Below, piece after piece: positions 41,382 to 50,196 of a DNA stretch of 64,000 nt. The position numbers and the translations under genes are program-made. Within the stretch, counting starts at the first letter, position 1; each line of letters opens with the position of its first letter. Below the pieces are notes generated by a model. That model had not been told where the DNA came from and made no database searches. It saw only the letters and a program-made list of their open reading frames with translations. Origin of the DNA: Candidatus Jordarchaeales archaeon (GTDB lineage Archaea; Asgardarchaeota; Jordiarchaeia; Jordiarchaeales; Freyrarchaeaceae); contig JAWAHN010000003.1 of assembly GCA_038889235.1 (NCBI GenBank), positions 406,058 to 470,057 of the forward strand, given 5' to 3'.

Positions 41382-43486
41382 CTTAGCCTAGGCTTCTCAA
41401 AGTGCACGACTGGAAGCACACCGACACCGTAGCTGTAAACCTTAGCCCTCATAAACTCCTCGCTCGTAGGCTCGCCTTTCAGGGGGATTATGGCAGCCCT
41501 GACCGTCCAGCTGCCGGAAAGGTGCTCGAACTCGTTGTCTTTGAAAGTTGTCTCGGTCACGAAGAACGAGACCTCGCTCCTAGCGTCCTTAACCTCCTTC
41601 ATAGCCCTAACACCGCAGTCAGCTGCAACGAGGAAGCCAACGTCTCCGCTGAAGACCGCCGCCCAGTCATTCACCAGCAGGAACCTCTGCTTTCCCTTTT
41701 CAATCCTTACCTTACTGATGTAGCCCCCGAGCTCTCTCCATATCGTCCTCGGCCTGGGAAGACTTAGCACCAGTAGCTCAGCAGATCCGGAAAGCCTTCT
41801 GTGAACGCTTGCCTGCGTCTCGACCTCCAGCATGGGGAGCCCGTCGTAAACCCTGTACTTGTTCACAACTGTGGAGTGCTCAGATGGTTTAAACGTGGAT
41901 GTGACCTCGGCGTAGACCCCGCGCTCCCCCCTGTTGGTCACCTCAACCTTCACTTCGCCATCCGGCTTATCCCCCTCAAGCTTAAACCGCTGGGAAATGA
42001 GCGGGGCTTCACCCCCGTAAGTCACTCCTGCCCCTGGGCAGGATATGATTGACGGAAAGCCGCCGTCCAGCTTAACTTCGACCAGTCCGTTTGACAGCAG
42101 GTTCTCAGAGGCGTGGAGCACCCCCCTGCCACTTGAAGGGGTGCCCTTTGCGAGGGTTAGTGTGGCGGTTTCGTCTGCTCCCAAGCTGCCCGTTAAGGCC
42201 AGCACTCCCCACTTGAGGAAGCCGTCGGGGAAGAGCTTAGCCGCGATTAGGTCGCACGCGACCTGCTTTCCGTCTAGGTTGGCTGACAGCTCGCTCGGCT
42301 TGAAGAGACCCCTGTCGAACTCGACTTCAACCCTTAGAGGTGTCGGTGGCGTCGGGAATCCGTGGAAGTTGTAGAGAACTATCTGCCTTGCGCCTTCGGG
42401 TGGGCGCTTAAACCTCAACGTCTTCTCGCTGAGAATCGTGGAGGCTATGTTGGCTTTCTCGTAGGCGAGCCTCAACTCGTACTCTCCTTGGATTCTCTTT
42501 TCAGCCCTAGGGTTCCAGCCAAACTTGTCCGAGTTTTGCCCTAAGAGTAGCCAGTGCTTTGCTTCAGCTATCTCTCTTTCCTCGGTCTCGACGTTTAAGC
42601 CGGCGCTTTTTGCGCGCTTAAGCCACCACTCTGCCTTCGCTATTTCTCTGCGCGCCACCTCGTTGAGGGTCCAGAGGTGCTGGTCCCATGGGTCGCGGAG
42701 CCACATGCCATGATCATATACGCCTAGAGCCCATGTGGAGTCGAGCAGGTTTACGGTGACACCCTGAGGAGCCTTCTCCACTATCTCGCTCGCAAGGGCA
42801 AACCTTACGCCTTCCATCCCGCGGAGCGCCTCGACTATCGCTTTGAGGCGCGAGGGGTTAGCTATCTCGGCATCGTCCAGAATGGTTAAGCCGCCCCCAA
42901 GCTCCACGGCTTTCTTGACTACGTTGACGGGGTCTAGGAGGGATGAAACGTGGAGTATGAATGGCAGTTTCGCGCCGTCCTCGCCTTCGACGACGTGAAC
43001 CCTGAAGTCGCTTGACACTCTCTTGTCGAAATCGCTTACTTGGAGGTAGTTGAGGAGAAGGAATTTTACCCCCAGCCTCCTGAGCATGGAGGGGAGGAAC
43101 GGGTGGTATGCGCCCTCCTGGGCGAAGTAGCCTTGAGAAACGCGGCCGAACGCGCGCTTAAGCCCCTCCACCGCCATCTCGTGTTGAAAAGCGAACTCCT
43201 CCCAGGTGTGCATCGACGCCAAGCTGAAAGACCACGTGTCGAGTATGACTTCGAACTGGCCTCTCTTCACTCCCTCCCTTATCCCGTCCAGCACGTCTGG
43301 GGCAACCCTTTCGAGGAATGGGATGGTCTTCGACACCTCGACGTCCCATCCAATCCTAACGTCAGGGTTCTCCAGCGCGAACTCCAGGAGCCCCCTGTAA
43401 AGGTTTGGAAACCATCTCAAAACCTGTTCGTCGGTATATTCCGCATACCACATGTTCACGTGGAAGTTGAAGTTCACGAAGAACAT
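41378..43486 (-). CDS. GH57/GH38-like glycoside hydrolase
   Basis: About 702 residues. The N-terminal (beta/alpha)7-like catalytic part opens with VNFNFHVNMWYAEY, followed by VRIGWDVEVSKTIPFL, FEVILDTWSFSLASMHTWEEFAFQHEMAVEG and FAQEGAYHPFLPSMLRRLGVKFLLLN, the order seen in GH57 and GH38 enzymes acting on alpha-glucans or mannosides. GGGLTILDDAEI near residue 245 may carry the acid/base Asp. The C-terminal 300 residues are beta-rich. No signal peptide is seen, so it is cytosolic. ATG 43486 follows GGGAGGTCTCTGC; the longer frame to 43561 is unlikely. Substrate unknown. Confidence 0.7.
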   Translation of the reverse strand: MFFVNFNFHVNMWYAEYTDEQVLRWFPNLYRGLLEFALENPDVRIGWDVEVSKTIPFLERVAPDVLDGIREGVKRGQFEVILDTWSFSLASMHTWEEFAFQHEMAVEGLKRAFGRVSQGYFAQEGAYHPFLPSMLRRLGVKFLLLNYLQVSDFDKRVSSDFRVHVVEGEDGAKLPFILHVSSLLDPVNVVKKAVELGGGLTILDDAEIANPSRLKAIVEALRGMEGVRFALASEIVEKAPQGVTVNLLDSTWALGVYDHGMWLRDPWDQHLWTLNEVARREIAKAEWWLKRAKSAGLNVETEEREIAEAKHWLLLGQNSDKFGWNPRAEKRIQGEYELRLAYEKANIASTILSEKTLRFKRPPEGARQIVLYNFHGFPTPPTPLRVEVEFDRGLFKPSELSANLDGKQVACDLIAAKLFPDGFLKWGVLALTGSLGADETATLTLAKGTPSSGRGVLHASENLLSNGLVEVKLDGGFPSIISCPGAGVTYGGEAPLISQRFKLEGDKPDGEVKVEVTNRGERGVYAEVTSTFKPSEHSTVVNKYRVYDGLPMLEVETQASVHRRLSGSAELLVLSLPRPRTIWRELGGYISKVRIEKGKQRFLLVNDWAAVFSGDVGFLVAADCGVRAMKEVKDARSEVSFFVTETTFKDNEFEHLSGSWTVRAAIIPLKGEPTSEEFMRAKVYSYGVGVLPVVHFEKPRLS

Positions 43487-43796
43487 GCAGAGACCTCCCT
43501 CACAAAGCCTTACTATTCCGGCGAACATCGTAATTAATTTTTTCAAGGACTGTGCTTCCAAGCAGATGCACGCCCTCGAAGACCGGGTTAAGGTTCTGGC
43601 GGCAGCACCGCGAACCTCGGCTCTCAGGAGAACAACGGAGGCTGCTACCGCCCTAGAGCCGTGAGTGTTGCGTGTCCCCCTTGAGGAAAAAAGTGGGGGT
43701 TGCGAGGGGTTAGGGTTTAAGGGGGCTTTAGTGCGTAAAGTTAAGTTGGAAGCCTAGTGGTCTATTGGTTTTCGGCTGCAGTTTGGGGTGGTCTTG

Positions 43797-45032
43797 TTGA
43801 GTGAGTCTGAGGCTTTCGCCGCCGTGGATGAGATGAGGGGTGAAGCCGTCCGCCTGCTCAGGGAGCTGGTGAAAATAGACACGGTTGTCCCCCCAGGGCG
43901 TGGCTATGGGGAGATGGTGGATTTCCTCGATCCAGTGTTCTCAGAGCTCGGTTTCAGAACGAAAAGGGTTGTCGTTCCGGAGGAGAAGGTTAAGCTCATC
44001 CCTTACCCCTTGGAGGGGCCACGCGTTAACCTTGTGGCGAGGAGGGAGGCGGACAAGCCCCCGCTCACCATATACGCTCACATGGACGTGGTTCCCGTCG
44101 AGGAGAAGTGGAGTGTACCGCCCTTTGAGGGAGTCGTGAAGGACGGCAGGATCTACGGGCGCGGCGTGGCGGACATGAAAGGGTTTATAGCAACTGTTGT
44201 GACTGCGTTAAGGGTGGTACACGAGCTGGGCTTAAAACCGAACTACGACATCACCTGCGTGATGTGCACCGACGAGGAGCTCGGAGTATACCCTGGAGTC
44301 TACTACTTGGTGGATAAGGGCTACGTGAGAGGGGACGTGATATGCGGCGAGCTAGTCCACGGCATCATAGGGGTCGGCTTCGCCGGGTCAGTCCACTTCA
44401 AAGTGAAGGTTAAGGGTAAGTCCGCGCACACCGGGATGTGGTGGACTGCCGTCAACGCCATCGAGAACGCGCTCCCAATACTCGAGGAGGTGGTGAAGCT
44501 TAAGGAGAAGCTGGTTGCACGGAGGTCAGAGGTGCCGACTGTGCCAACCCCCTTCGGGGACAGGCTGGTTCCAACAATCTCGGTCAACATGGTGCATGGA
44601 GGGGTCAAGGAGAACATAATTCCAGGAGAGTGCACTTTCTCCGTCGACAGGAGGTACATACCAGAGGAGGACGAGGAGGAGGTTGTATCCGAGTTTCTCA
44701 GGATTGTCGAAGCCGGCAAGGCTAAGAGCAAAGCCCTAGACGTGGAGGTAAGCACAGTTAAAGTTTACAAGCCGTTCAAGGTGAGCCCGGAGAGGCCTAT
44801 AGTGAGAAAGCTCGCGGAAGCCGTGAGGCACGTGACGGGGAGCCAGCCGGCGTTCATAGGAGTCGCCGGGTCGACTGACATGGGGTACGTCGCCCAGAAG
44901 GGGCACGACGTCGCAGTTATGGGCGTCGGAGACATATTCTCTAACTTCCACGGAGCGGACGAAAACATAAGGGTAGATGACATGCTCACGTACGCCAAGG
45001 AACTAATCTACCTAACATGCTTCCAACGATAG
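43797..45032 (+). CDS. M20-family peptidase/deacylase (ArgE/DapE/Acy1-like)
   Basis: About 411 residues. The di-zinc site is seen in YAHMDVVPVEEKW near residue 100, GRGVADMKGFI near 130, CTDEELG near 160, and the final His in FSNFHGADENI near 390. The dimerisation (lid) domain fills residues 195-315 with GKSAHTGMWW. These enzymes cut N-acyl bonds, for example acetylornithine, succinyl-diaminopimelate or dipeptides; the substrate cannot be told from sequence. The TTG at 43797 after GGGGTG is preferred over GTG 43788. Confidence 0.88.
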   Translation: MSESEAFAAVDEMRGEAVRLLRELVKIDTVVPPGRGYGEMVDFLDPVFSELGFRTKRVVVPEEKVKLIPYPLEGPRVNLVARREADKPPLTIYAHMDVVPVEEKWSVPPFEGVVKDGRIYGRGVADMKGFIATVVTALRVVHELGLKPNYDITCVMCTDEELGVYPGVYYLVDKGYVRGDVICGELVHGIIGVGFAGSVHFKVKVKGKSAHTGMWWTAVNAIENALPILEEVVKLKEKLVARRSEVPTVPTPFGDRLVPTISVNMVHGGVKENIIPGECTFSVDRRYIPEEDEEEVVSEFLRIVEAGKAKSKALDVEVSTVKVYKPFKVSPERPIVRKLAEAVRHVTGSQPAFIGVAGSTDMGYVAQKGHDVAVMGVGDIFSNFHGADENIRVDDMLTYAKELIYLTCFQR

Positions 45033-45131
45033 CAGCCCTAAAGCAGTCCAGGAGAAGGCTTCTGGAGAGTTTGGCGTCAAGTTGCCGGGGCCGCCTTGGG
45101 CTTAGAAGCGGCAAAAAAAGGGGAAGAGTGG

Positions 45132-45758
45132 TTACAGCGTGGCGTTCATGAACTGCGATATCTGTGGCATCAGGTTGTTTAGTACGGCTCCCGCCTCAGA
45201 CTGCCAGGAGAAGGCGAGGTACGCTATTATCGCCAGGCATACGCCGCAGAGGATGACGTTCACCGCGTGGTTATCGTAGCGCAGCTTGGCGATGCGAAGG
45301 TCTCTCTCGTGGTTCCATAAGAAGTCCCTTAAGCTTTCCTGCTTCCGCGGAAGTATGTATGGCAGGGTTCTTACGCCAGTGGGGTTAAAGGAGTCGATAA
45401 ACCAGTGTGAAAAGATCGCCGCAGCCGCTATGGCAAAGTATGGCTTAACGACTAAGCCTATCACCAGCGGCAACCATATGAGGGTGAGTATGCTGTGAAG
45501 TAGACCGCTCCTGTGCATCACCTTCTCTCTCTTCAACAGCTGGTCCAAGTCTGGCAGTATACCGAAAAAGCCACCTGCTGCTAGCGGCGGAACCGAACCT
45601 GAAAGAGCAAGTTGAACCTGCCACGTCGAACTGTACTTGTACAAGCTCATTAAGACCTGGAACTGGGAGAACAGTGTCCCCTTCAGTTCAGGAGATATGA
45701 AGGAAACCACGAGGGCGGCTGCAGTCGCTCCAACAATAATATGAGTGTACTTTTGCAA
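45132..45758 (-). CDS. YdjM/DUF457-like membrane-bound metal-dependent hydrolase
   Basis: A 208-residue membrane protein with about five hydrophobic segments. Family residues: THIIVGATAAAL at the N-terminus, GILPDLDQLLKREKVMHRSGLLHSIL near residue 68, and FSHWFIDSFNPTGVR near residue 116. The histidines and aspartates are those of the putative metal site shared with LexA-regulated YdjM. The biochemical activity is unknown. It starts with TTG and follows the HhH-protein gene by one base, so they form a pair. Confidence 0.8.
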   Translation of the reverse strand: MQKYTHIIVGATAAALVVSFISPELKGTLFSQFQVLMSLYKYSSTWQVQLALSGSVPPLAAGGFFGILPDLDQLLKREKVMHRSGLLHSILTLIWLPLVIGLVVKPYFAIAAAAIFSHWFIDSFNPTGVRTLPYILPRKQESLRDFLWNHERDLRIAKLRYDNHAVNVILCGVCLAIIAYLAFSWQSEAGAVLNNLMPQISQFMNATL

Positions 45759-45759
45759 A

Positions 45760-46137
45760 TCACTTCCCTCCCTTCTTCACAGCTTTCCCTTCCTTCACTT
45801 TCCTCGCCTTTTCCTCTCCCTTCTTCTCAACTCCCTTCATTGCAGCCCTAGCCTCCTCCCGCCACCTAACAATCTGATCCTCGGAAATACCCTTTATCTC
45901 ACCGCCAAGCTTCTTTGGGTCCGCGTTAAGAAGGTCTCCGACAGTCCTTACACCATGCTTCCTAAGCAACTCAGCCTTCTTCGGCCCTATACCCTTGATT
46001 ATCTCTACAGGGGAGTTCAACGTCACCTTTCCCTTCGCCGTGACTTCCCCTAAGCCGAGCGCCGAGCCCACTACCGCTAGCAAAAGAGACAACCCTATAC
46101 ACACAAAGTAAACCAACAGTTGAGGTATATCAAACAA
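45760..46137 (-). CDS. Membrane-anchored helix-hairpin-helix protein
   Basis: A 125-residue protein. One hydrophobic segment lies near residues 8-28. It is followed by a helix-hairpin-helix pair: IKGIGPKKAELLRKHGVRTVGDLLNA, then a second helical unit ending in ISEDQIVRWREEARAA. The tail is very lysine-rich. The HhH unit suggests nucleic-acid binding, or protein contacts as in DUF4332-like proteins. The membrane anchor with a DNA-binding-like domain is unusual. No specific function can be named. Confidence 0.65.
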   Translation of the reverse strand: MFDIPQLLVYFVCIGLSLLLAVVGSALGLGEVTAKGKVTLNSPVEIIKGIGPKKAELLRKHGVRTVGDLLNADPKKLGGEIKGISEDQIVRWREEARAAMKGVEKKGEEKARKVKEGKAVKKGGK

Positions 46138-46360
46138 CGCTCCCTAGCCTCCCAGAACACAAAGCTTTCCTCTAACCAAAGGCAGACCTAGCAATTCACT
46201 TATCTGTCTTATTATTTATTATCTGTTTTATTTTTTTACATATAATATTTGCCTTTTTTATAAATTAATTTACTCTTTTGGTGTTTTTGTGTGAGCTGCT
46301 GGGTGGCATTTTGGTGGTTGCTGAGGGCGGCTTTGCTGGTGTTTTCGATGGACCTAATTG

Positions 46361-46371
46361 GAAAATTTTTA
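46361..46371 (+). promoter_or_regulatory. TATA-like box of the metallophosphoesterase gene
   Basis: AAAATTTTTAATATG near 46361-46375 lies 35-50 bases upstream of the ATG at 46410, in an otherwise mixed sequence. The region further left (46200-46270) is strongly AT-rich and may add upstream elements. Confidence 0.45.
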
Positions 46372-46409
46372 ATATGATTGCCGTCACAGGTTTCCGGGTT
46401 GGGGGGTTC

Positions 46410-47708
46410 ATGATGGGTGATGGTAGCATAATAGTTATCTCGGATTGCCACTTGGGCTTGGTTAGTGGTGGGAGAACGAAAGGTGTGGTTTGCGAGCCGG
46501 ACAAGCTTGGCCAGTTCTTGAGTTGGCTTATACGCTTGGAGAGGGGGGAGAAGTTCACTGTCGCACTGGGTCCCTGGGGTGGGGGTCGCAGTGAGAAGGT
46601 TCTGAAGGCGCCTGAGAAGGTGATCCTGCTCGGGGACATAGTGGAGCTGTGGGACGCCGCGGACCGTGAAGTTGACCAGTGTAGTAGGCCTATTTTCGAC
46701 TTGCTTGGGAGGATGAGATGCGAGAAGATTTACGTTTTAGGGAACCACGACTACGATTTGAAGTCGCTTGTCGGCACATATCCTTCTGGGGAGCAAACCT
46801 TGAAGATAGTTGAAGAATGCTACCCGGAGCAGGTGGAGGATGGGAGAGTGGTGACTTTGGAGAAGGGTGACAGGGGTTACTTGTTCGTCCACGGCTACCA
46901 GTTCGACAAGATATTCAGGTTTCACCCGTGGAAGTTACTGCCTGGAGTACGCTCGGGGGCTATAGCCTTCGGCAAGTACGGTGACGTCTTCGTCGCGCTC
47001 CTTGTAATCAGCGTTCTAGCGTGGCTACTGGACTACTTCGCGGCGCATCAAGCCGCCCTAGGCGCGACCGCACTCATCCAAACCCTGCTCTTGGTAGGTT
47101 TCCCGGCGCAGCTCGCCGCGCTAAGCCTTTTGAGCTTGTCAGGCTACTGGGCCACGTTGCACCCGGTTTTATCTGTCCTTGGCAACAGTGCCCTCATTTT
47201 ACTCTGGGCTATTCTGGGCGGCCCGCGAATAGTCTACCTTTACGGGAGGAGGGTTTGGAGCAGGCTGGTTGGAACAAGGTATAACCGCGAGGCCTCCATT
47301 AGGGGGCTCCGCTCTTGGTGGAGGAGGTTTTCCAGGGGGAGGGCTGTCGATGCCAAGAACTTAAGAGTAGTCTACGGGCACACGCACCTCATCGACATGA
47401 TCCCTCCCGAGGAGCTGGCCGCAGACATAGGTGTGAACGTCACAGCTCTAAACATCCCCGCGTGGGTTAAGGACTATACGGAGAAGCACAGGCAGAAGCT
47501 GCGTGCGGCGTGCCTTTACATAGACGACGAGGACGAACTCTTCATAGGGTGGGACTGGAACGAGAGGAGGCCCTTCCTAATCCCAGTGGAAGCGGTTTAC
47601 GAGAGGAGGAAAAATGGAAAGATATCCGAGGGCACCGCCGAAAAGCTTCTGAGCATCGGGTGGCCGAAGAGCATGGTTGACACCTGGCTGAAAGTGAAGA
47701 TAACCTAG
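46410..47708 (+). CDS. Metallophosphoesterase with internal membrane segments
   Basis: About 432 residues. The calcineurin-like core is intact: VISDCHLG near the N-terminus, ILLGDIVELWDA near residue 75, VLGNHDYDLKSL near 108, FVHGYQFD near 155 and YGHTHLIDMI near 330. Between the third and last motifs are about three hydrophobic segments (residues about 190-275), so the enzyme is tied to the membrane by an insertion within its catalytic domain. LpxH/YbbF-like lipid pyrophosphatases act at membranes, but none is known with this exact plan to me. The ATG follows GGGGGGTTC. Confidence 0.8.
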   Translation: MMGDGSIIVISDCHLGLVSGGRTKGVVCEPDKLGQFLSWLIRLERGEKFTVALGPWGGGRSEKVLKAPEKVILLGDIVELWDAADREVDQCSRPIFDLLGRMRCEKIYVLGNHDYDLKSLVGTYPSGEQTLKIVEECYPEQVEDGRVVTLEKGDRGYLFVHGYQFDKIFRFHPWKLLPGVRSGAIAFGKYGDVFVALLVISVLAWLLDYFAAHQAALGATALIQTLLLVGFPAQLAALSLLSLSGYWATLHPVLSVLGNSALILLWAILGGPRIVYLYGRRVWSRLVGTRYNREASIRGLRSWWRRFSRGRAVDAKNLRVVYGHTHLIDMIPPEELAADIGVNVTALNIPAWVKDYTEKHRQKLRAACLYIDDEDELFIGWDWNERRPFLIPVEAVYERRKNGKISEGTAEKLLSIGWPKSMVDTWLKVKIT

Positions 47709-47769
47709 ATCGAGACATCCAACGAGGGGTGTTCAGCCGCCACGCTGCAGCTCAGGTAGCTGAGCCCTC

Positions 47770-48558
47770 TCACTCTTCCAGTATTGCTACAGCTCTACAC
47801 CAGCCGGCTGAGGCGCCTTTGACCTTCACCGGGAAGCATGCGAACTTGAAGCCGTAGGGCTTCCTGAGGACGTCGTAGAGGTAGTCGAGGTTGGCGAGCT
47901 TCTCTACGTGGACGCACTCTTTCAATCTTGCAGCGTAGTGCGCTTCCCAGATCACGCTGGCGTCGCCGGTCTTCTCGTACTCCTCTCTAATGACCCAGAA
48001 CGGCCTGTCCCATCCCCAGGCGTCTGTCCCCATAACCTTCACCCCGTGGTCTACGAGCCAAAGTGTCGCCTCCCCTGTCATCCCGCATCCCGCATTGAGG
48101 TACTCACGCGTCCCCCAAAGCTTGTCCGCGCCAGTCATTATCAGGACTATGTCGCCGGGCTTTAACACGTATCCTATTTCCTCCAGAGCACGCTTTAGGT
48201 CCTCCACGGTGACCCTTGAGCCTCGTGGCTTGTGCCTCATGTCAAGTATTACTCCATCCCCGTAGCACCACTCGAGAGGGACCTCGTCAATCCTCCTCGC
48301 CGGCTTCCCCTCAACTACTGGGGCGAAGTGCCAAGGAGCGTCCAGGTGCGTTCCATGGTGGGTTGAAAGATTGTTGAGGACGTCGTCAGCCCACCCGAGC
48401 CCGCCGGGTAACTCTTCCACCTTGCACCCGAAAACCAGGCTCATCAGAGCGGCGCCCTCCTCGTGCCCCTTGTGGATGACCTCGGGAGGAGAATACTCGC
48501 TTAGGGTAGGCTCTATCGGAACACTCAAGTCGACTATCCTAACTCTACCCAGGCGCAA
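47770..48558 (-). CDS. Cyclase-family amidohydrolase (kynurenine formamidase-like)
   Basis: A 262-residue metal-dependent hydrolase. The family motif HxGTHxDxPxH appears as HHGTHLDAPWHF near residue 67, and PIEPTLSEYSPP, VLIMTGADKLWG and VMGTDAWGWDRPF are in the expected order. Members hydrolyse formyl-kynurenine, isatin or cyclic amides; no tryptophan pathway gene is near, so the substrate is open. It starts with TTG. It is divergent from the third Hdr cluster, with 190 bp between them. Confidence 0.85.
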   Translation of the reverse strand: MRLGRVRIVDLSVPIEPTLSEYSPPEVIHKGHEEGAALMSLVFGCKVEELPGGLGWADDVLNNLSTHHGTHLDAPWHFAPVVEGKPARRIDEVPLEWCYGDGVILDMRHKPRGSRVTVEDLKRALEEIGYVLKPGDIVLIMTGADKLWGTREYLNAGCGMTGEATLWLVDHGVKVMGTDAWGWDRPFWVIREEYEKTGDASVIWEAHYAARLKECVHVEKLANLDYLYDVLRKPYGFKFACFPVKVKGASAGWCRAVAILEE

Positions 48559-48750
48559 CCCCCCATTACCCTTAAGATCACCAGCGACAAGCCAATTGAA
48601 AAATTTTGTTTCAGCCTAACGGGCTGCTGCAGGTGTCTACACGTGCGGGCGCCGCTTAAACCTGAAGGTAAATTTTTTAAAAACATGGAATCCCTGTAAC
48701 AACGGCAGGTTACCCCTGCTTCTGGATAACCGGTGAAAGGTGAAGCAGGA

Positions 48751-49302
48751 ATGGTGGAGGCGTACCGCGAGATAAGCTCCCATTTCAGGAAGGAGTTGGC
48801 CGAACTGCATGAGGAAGGGGCCTCGATCAACTACTGCTACCAGTGTGCGACCTGCTCCGGGATCTGCCCCGTGTTCAGGTATAATCCGAAGTACAATCCG
48901 AGGAAGCTTATAGAGGGCATGTTGACCGGCAGGAAGGAGGAGATGGTGAAGGACCCGAACATATGGCTGTGCACGGTCTGCCACAACTGCACCGAGGTCT
49001 GCCCTCAGGGTGTAAGGGTGAGCGAGCTACTAACCGTGCTCAGAAACCTTGCAACTAAAGCCGGGAACTTCCCGGACCACTTGAAGGCTGAAGTTAAGGT
49101 CCTAGTTGAGACCGGGCTCGTAAACGCCCCCTCTAAGGCGACAATCTCTAGAAGGGCTAAAATGGGGCTTCCGGAGCTAAAGACAGCTGACCCCGCCGAG
49201 ATCAAAGCCCTACTCGAACACTTGGGATTTATAGAATTGATGGCTAAAGGGGAAAAGAAAGAGGAGAAAAAGGAGGAGAGTAGCGGTGGCGGGCAACAGT
49301 AG
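48751..49302 (+). CDS. hdrC: Heterodisulfide reductase subunit C, third copy
   Basis: A 183-residue protein with CYQCATCSGICP and CTVCHNCTEVCP, the two complete [4Fe-4S] motifs. The last 25 residues are a run of lysine and glutamate ending in SSGGGQQ. Start at ATG 48751 after AGGTGAAG; an in-frame GTG 18 bases upstream is less likely. It opens the cluster hdrC-hdrB-hdrA/mvhD and overlaps hdrB by 17 bases. Confidence 0.92.
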   Translation: MVEAYREISSHFRKELAELHEEGASINYCYQCATCSGICPVFRYNPKYNPRKLIEGMLTGRKEEMVKDPNIWLCTVCHNCTEVCPQGVRVSELLTVLRNLATKAGNFPDHLKAEVKVLVETGLVNAPSKATISRRAKMGLPELKTADPAEIKALLEHLGFIELMAKGEKKEEKKEESSGGGQQ

Positions 49303-50185
49303 TGGTTACGCGATGTTTTTAGGCTGTGTTATACCCAACCTCTTACCGCACCTCGAAATATCCATCAGGAAAGTTTTTAGCAGGCTTGACGTAGAAGTGA
49401 AGGACATCGCCGGCTTCTCATGCTGCCCCGAGCCAATAGGTATACCGGGACTAGACATCACAACGTGGGTGGCGCTGGCGGCGAGAAACCTGTGCGTGGC
49501 TGAGGAGGCGGGCTTGGACATAATCACCTTCTGCAACGGTTGCTTCGAGACGCTTAAGGAGGCTAAGGTGCTGCTCGAACACGACGCCAAGCTGAGGAGC
49601 AAGGTTGCCGAGGCCCTCTCAAAGATTGGAAGAGAGTACAAGGGGAGGGTTGAGGTCAAACACTTCGCCCAAGTGCTCTACGAGGACGTTGGACCCGCGA
49701 AGCTCAGGAGCTACGTCGAGAAGCCGCTTAAAGGCGTGAGGGTTGCAGCCCACTACGGGTGCCACATTCTCAGGCCAAGCCACCTGCTCCAAGTGGACGA
49801 CCCGTTCAACCCCGTCCTGCTCGACGTGCTCGTCGAGGCCACTGGAGCGGAGAGCGTGGACTACTTCAGGAAGTTCCTATGCTGCGGGTGCGGTGTAGGC
49901 AACTTGGACGAGAACACTAACGTTAGAATGGTCATGGAGAAGCTCTACTACATGACGCAGGCTAAGGCTGACTGCATGACCGTGCTCTGCCCGGTCTGCT
50001 TCAGGCAGTATGACGTAAGGCAGATGATCATCAACAAAACTTACGGGACGAACTACAACATACCAGTGCTCTACTACACTCAGCTCCTCGGGCTCGCCAT
50101 GGGTATGACCCCGGACGAGCTTGAGCTCAAGTCTAATAGGACGAAGGTCGACCCATTGCTTGCGAAGATTGAAGGAAAAGTGTAG
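49286..50185 (+). CDS. hdrB: Heterodisulfide reductase subunit B, third copy
   Basis: A 299-residue catalytic-type subunit. CCG domain 1: SCCPEPIGIPG and CNGCFETLKE. Domain 2: YGCHILRPS, LCCGCGVGN and CPVCFRQYDVRQ. The second motif differs from the canonical CCGAGGG by an added cysteine and loss of two glycines. Starts with GTG within the end of hdrC. Eleven bp separate it from the HdrA fusion gene. Confidence 0.92.
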   Translation: MAGNSSGYAMFLGCVIPNLLPHLEISIRKVFSRLDVEVKDIAGFSCCPEPIGIPGLDITTWVALAARNLCVAEEAGLDIITFCNGCFETLKEAKVLLEHDAKLRSKVAEALSKIGREYKGRVEVKHFAQVLYEDVGPAKLRSYVEKPLKGVRVAAHYGCHILRPSHLLQVDDPFNPVLLDVLVEATGAESVDYFRKFLCCGCGVGNLDENTNVRMVMEKLYYMTQAKADCMTVLCPVCFRQYDVRQMIINKTYGTNYNIPVLYYTQLLGLAMGMTPDELELKSNRTKVDPLLAKIEGKV

Positions 50186-50196
50186 GAGGAGAGCTG

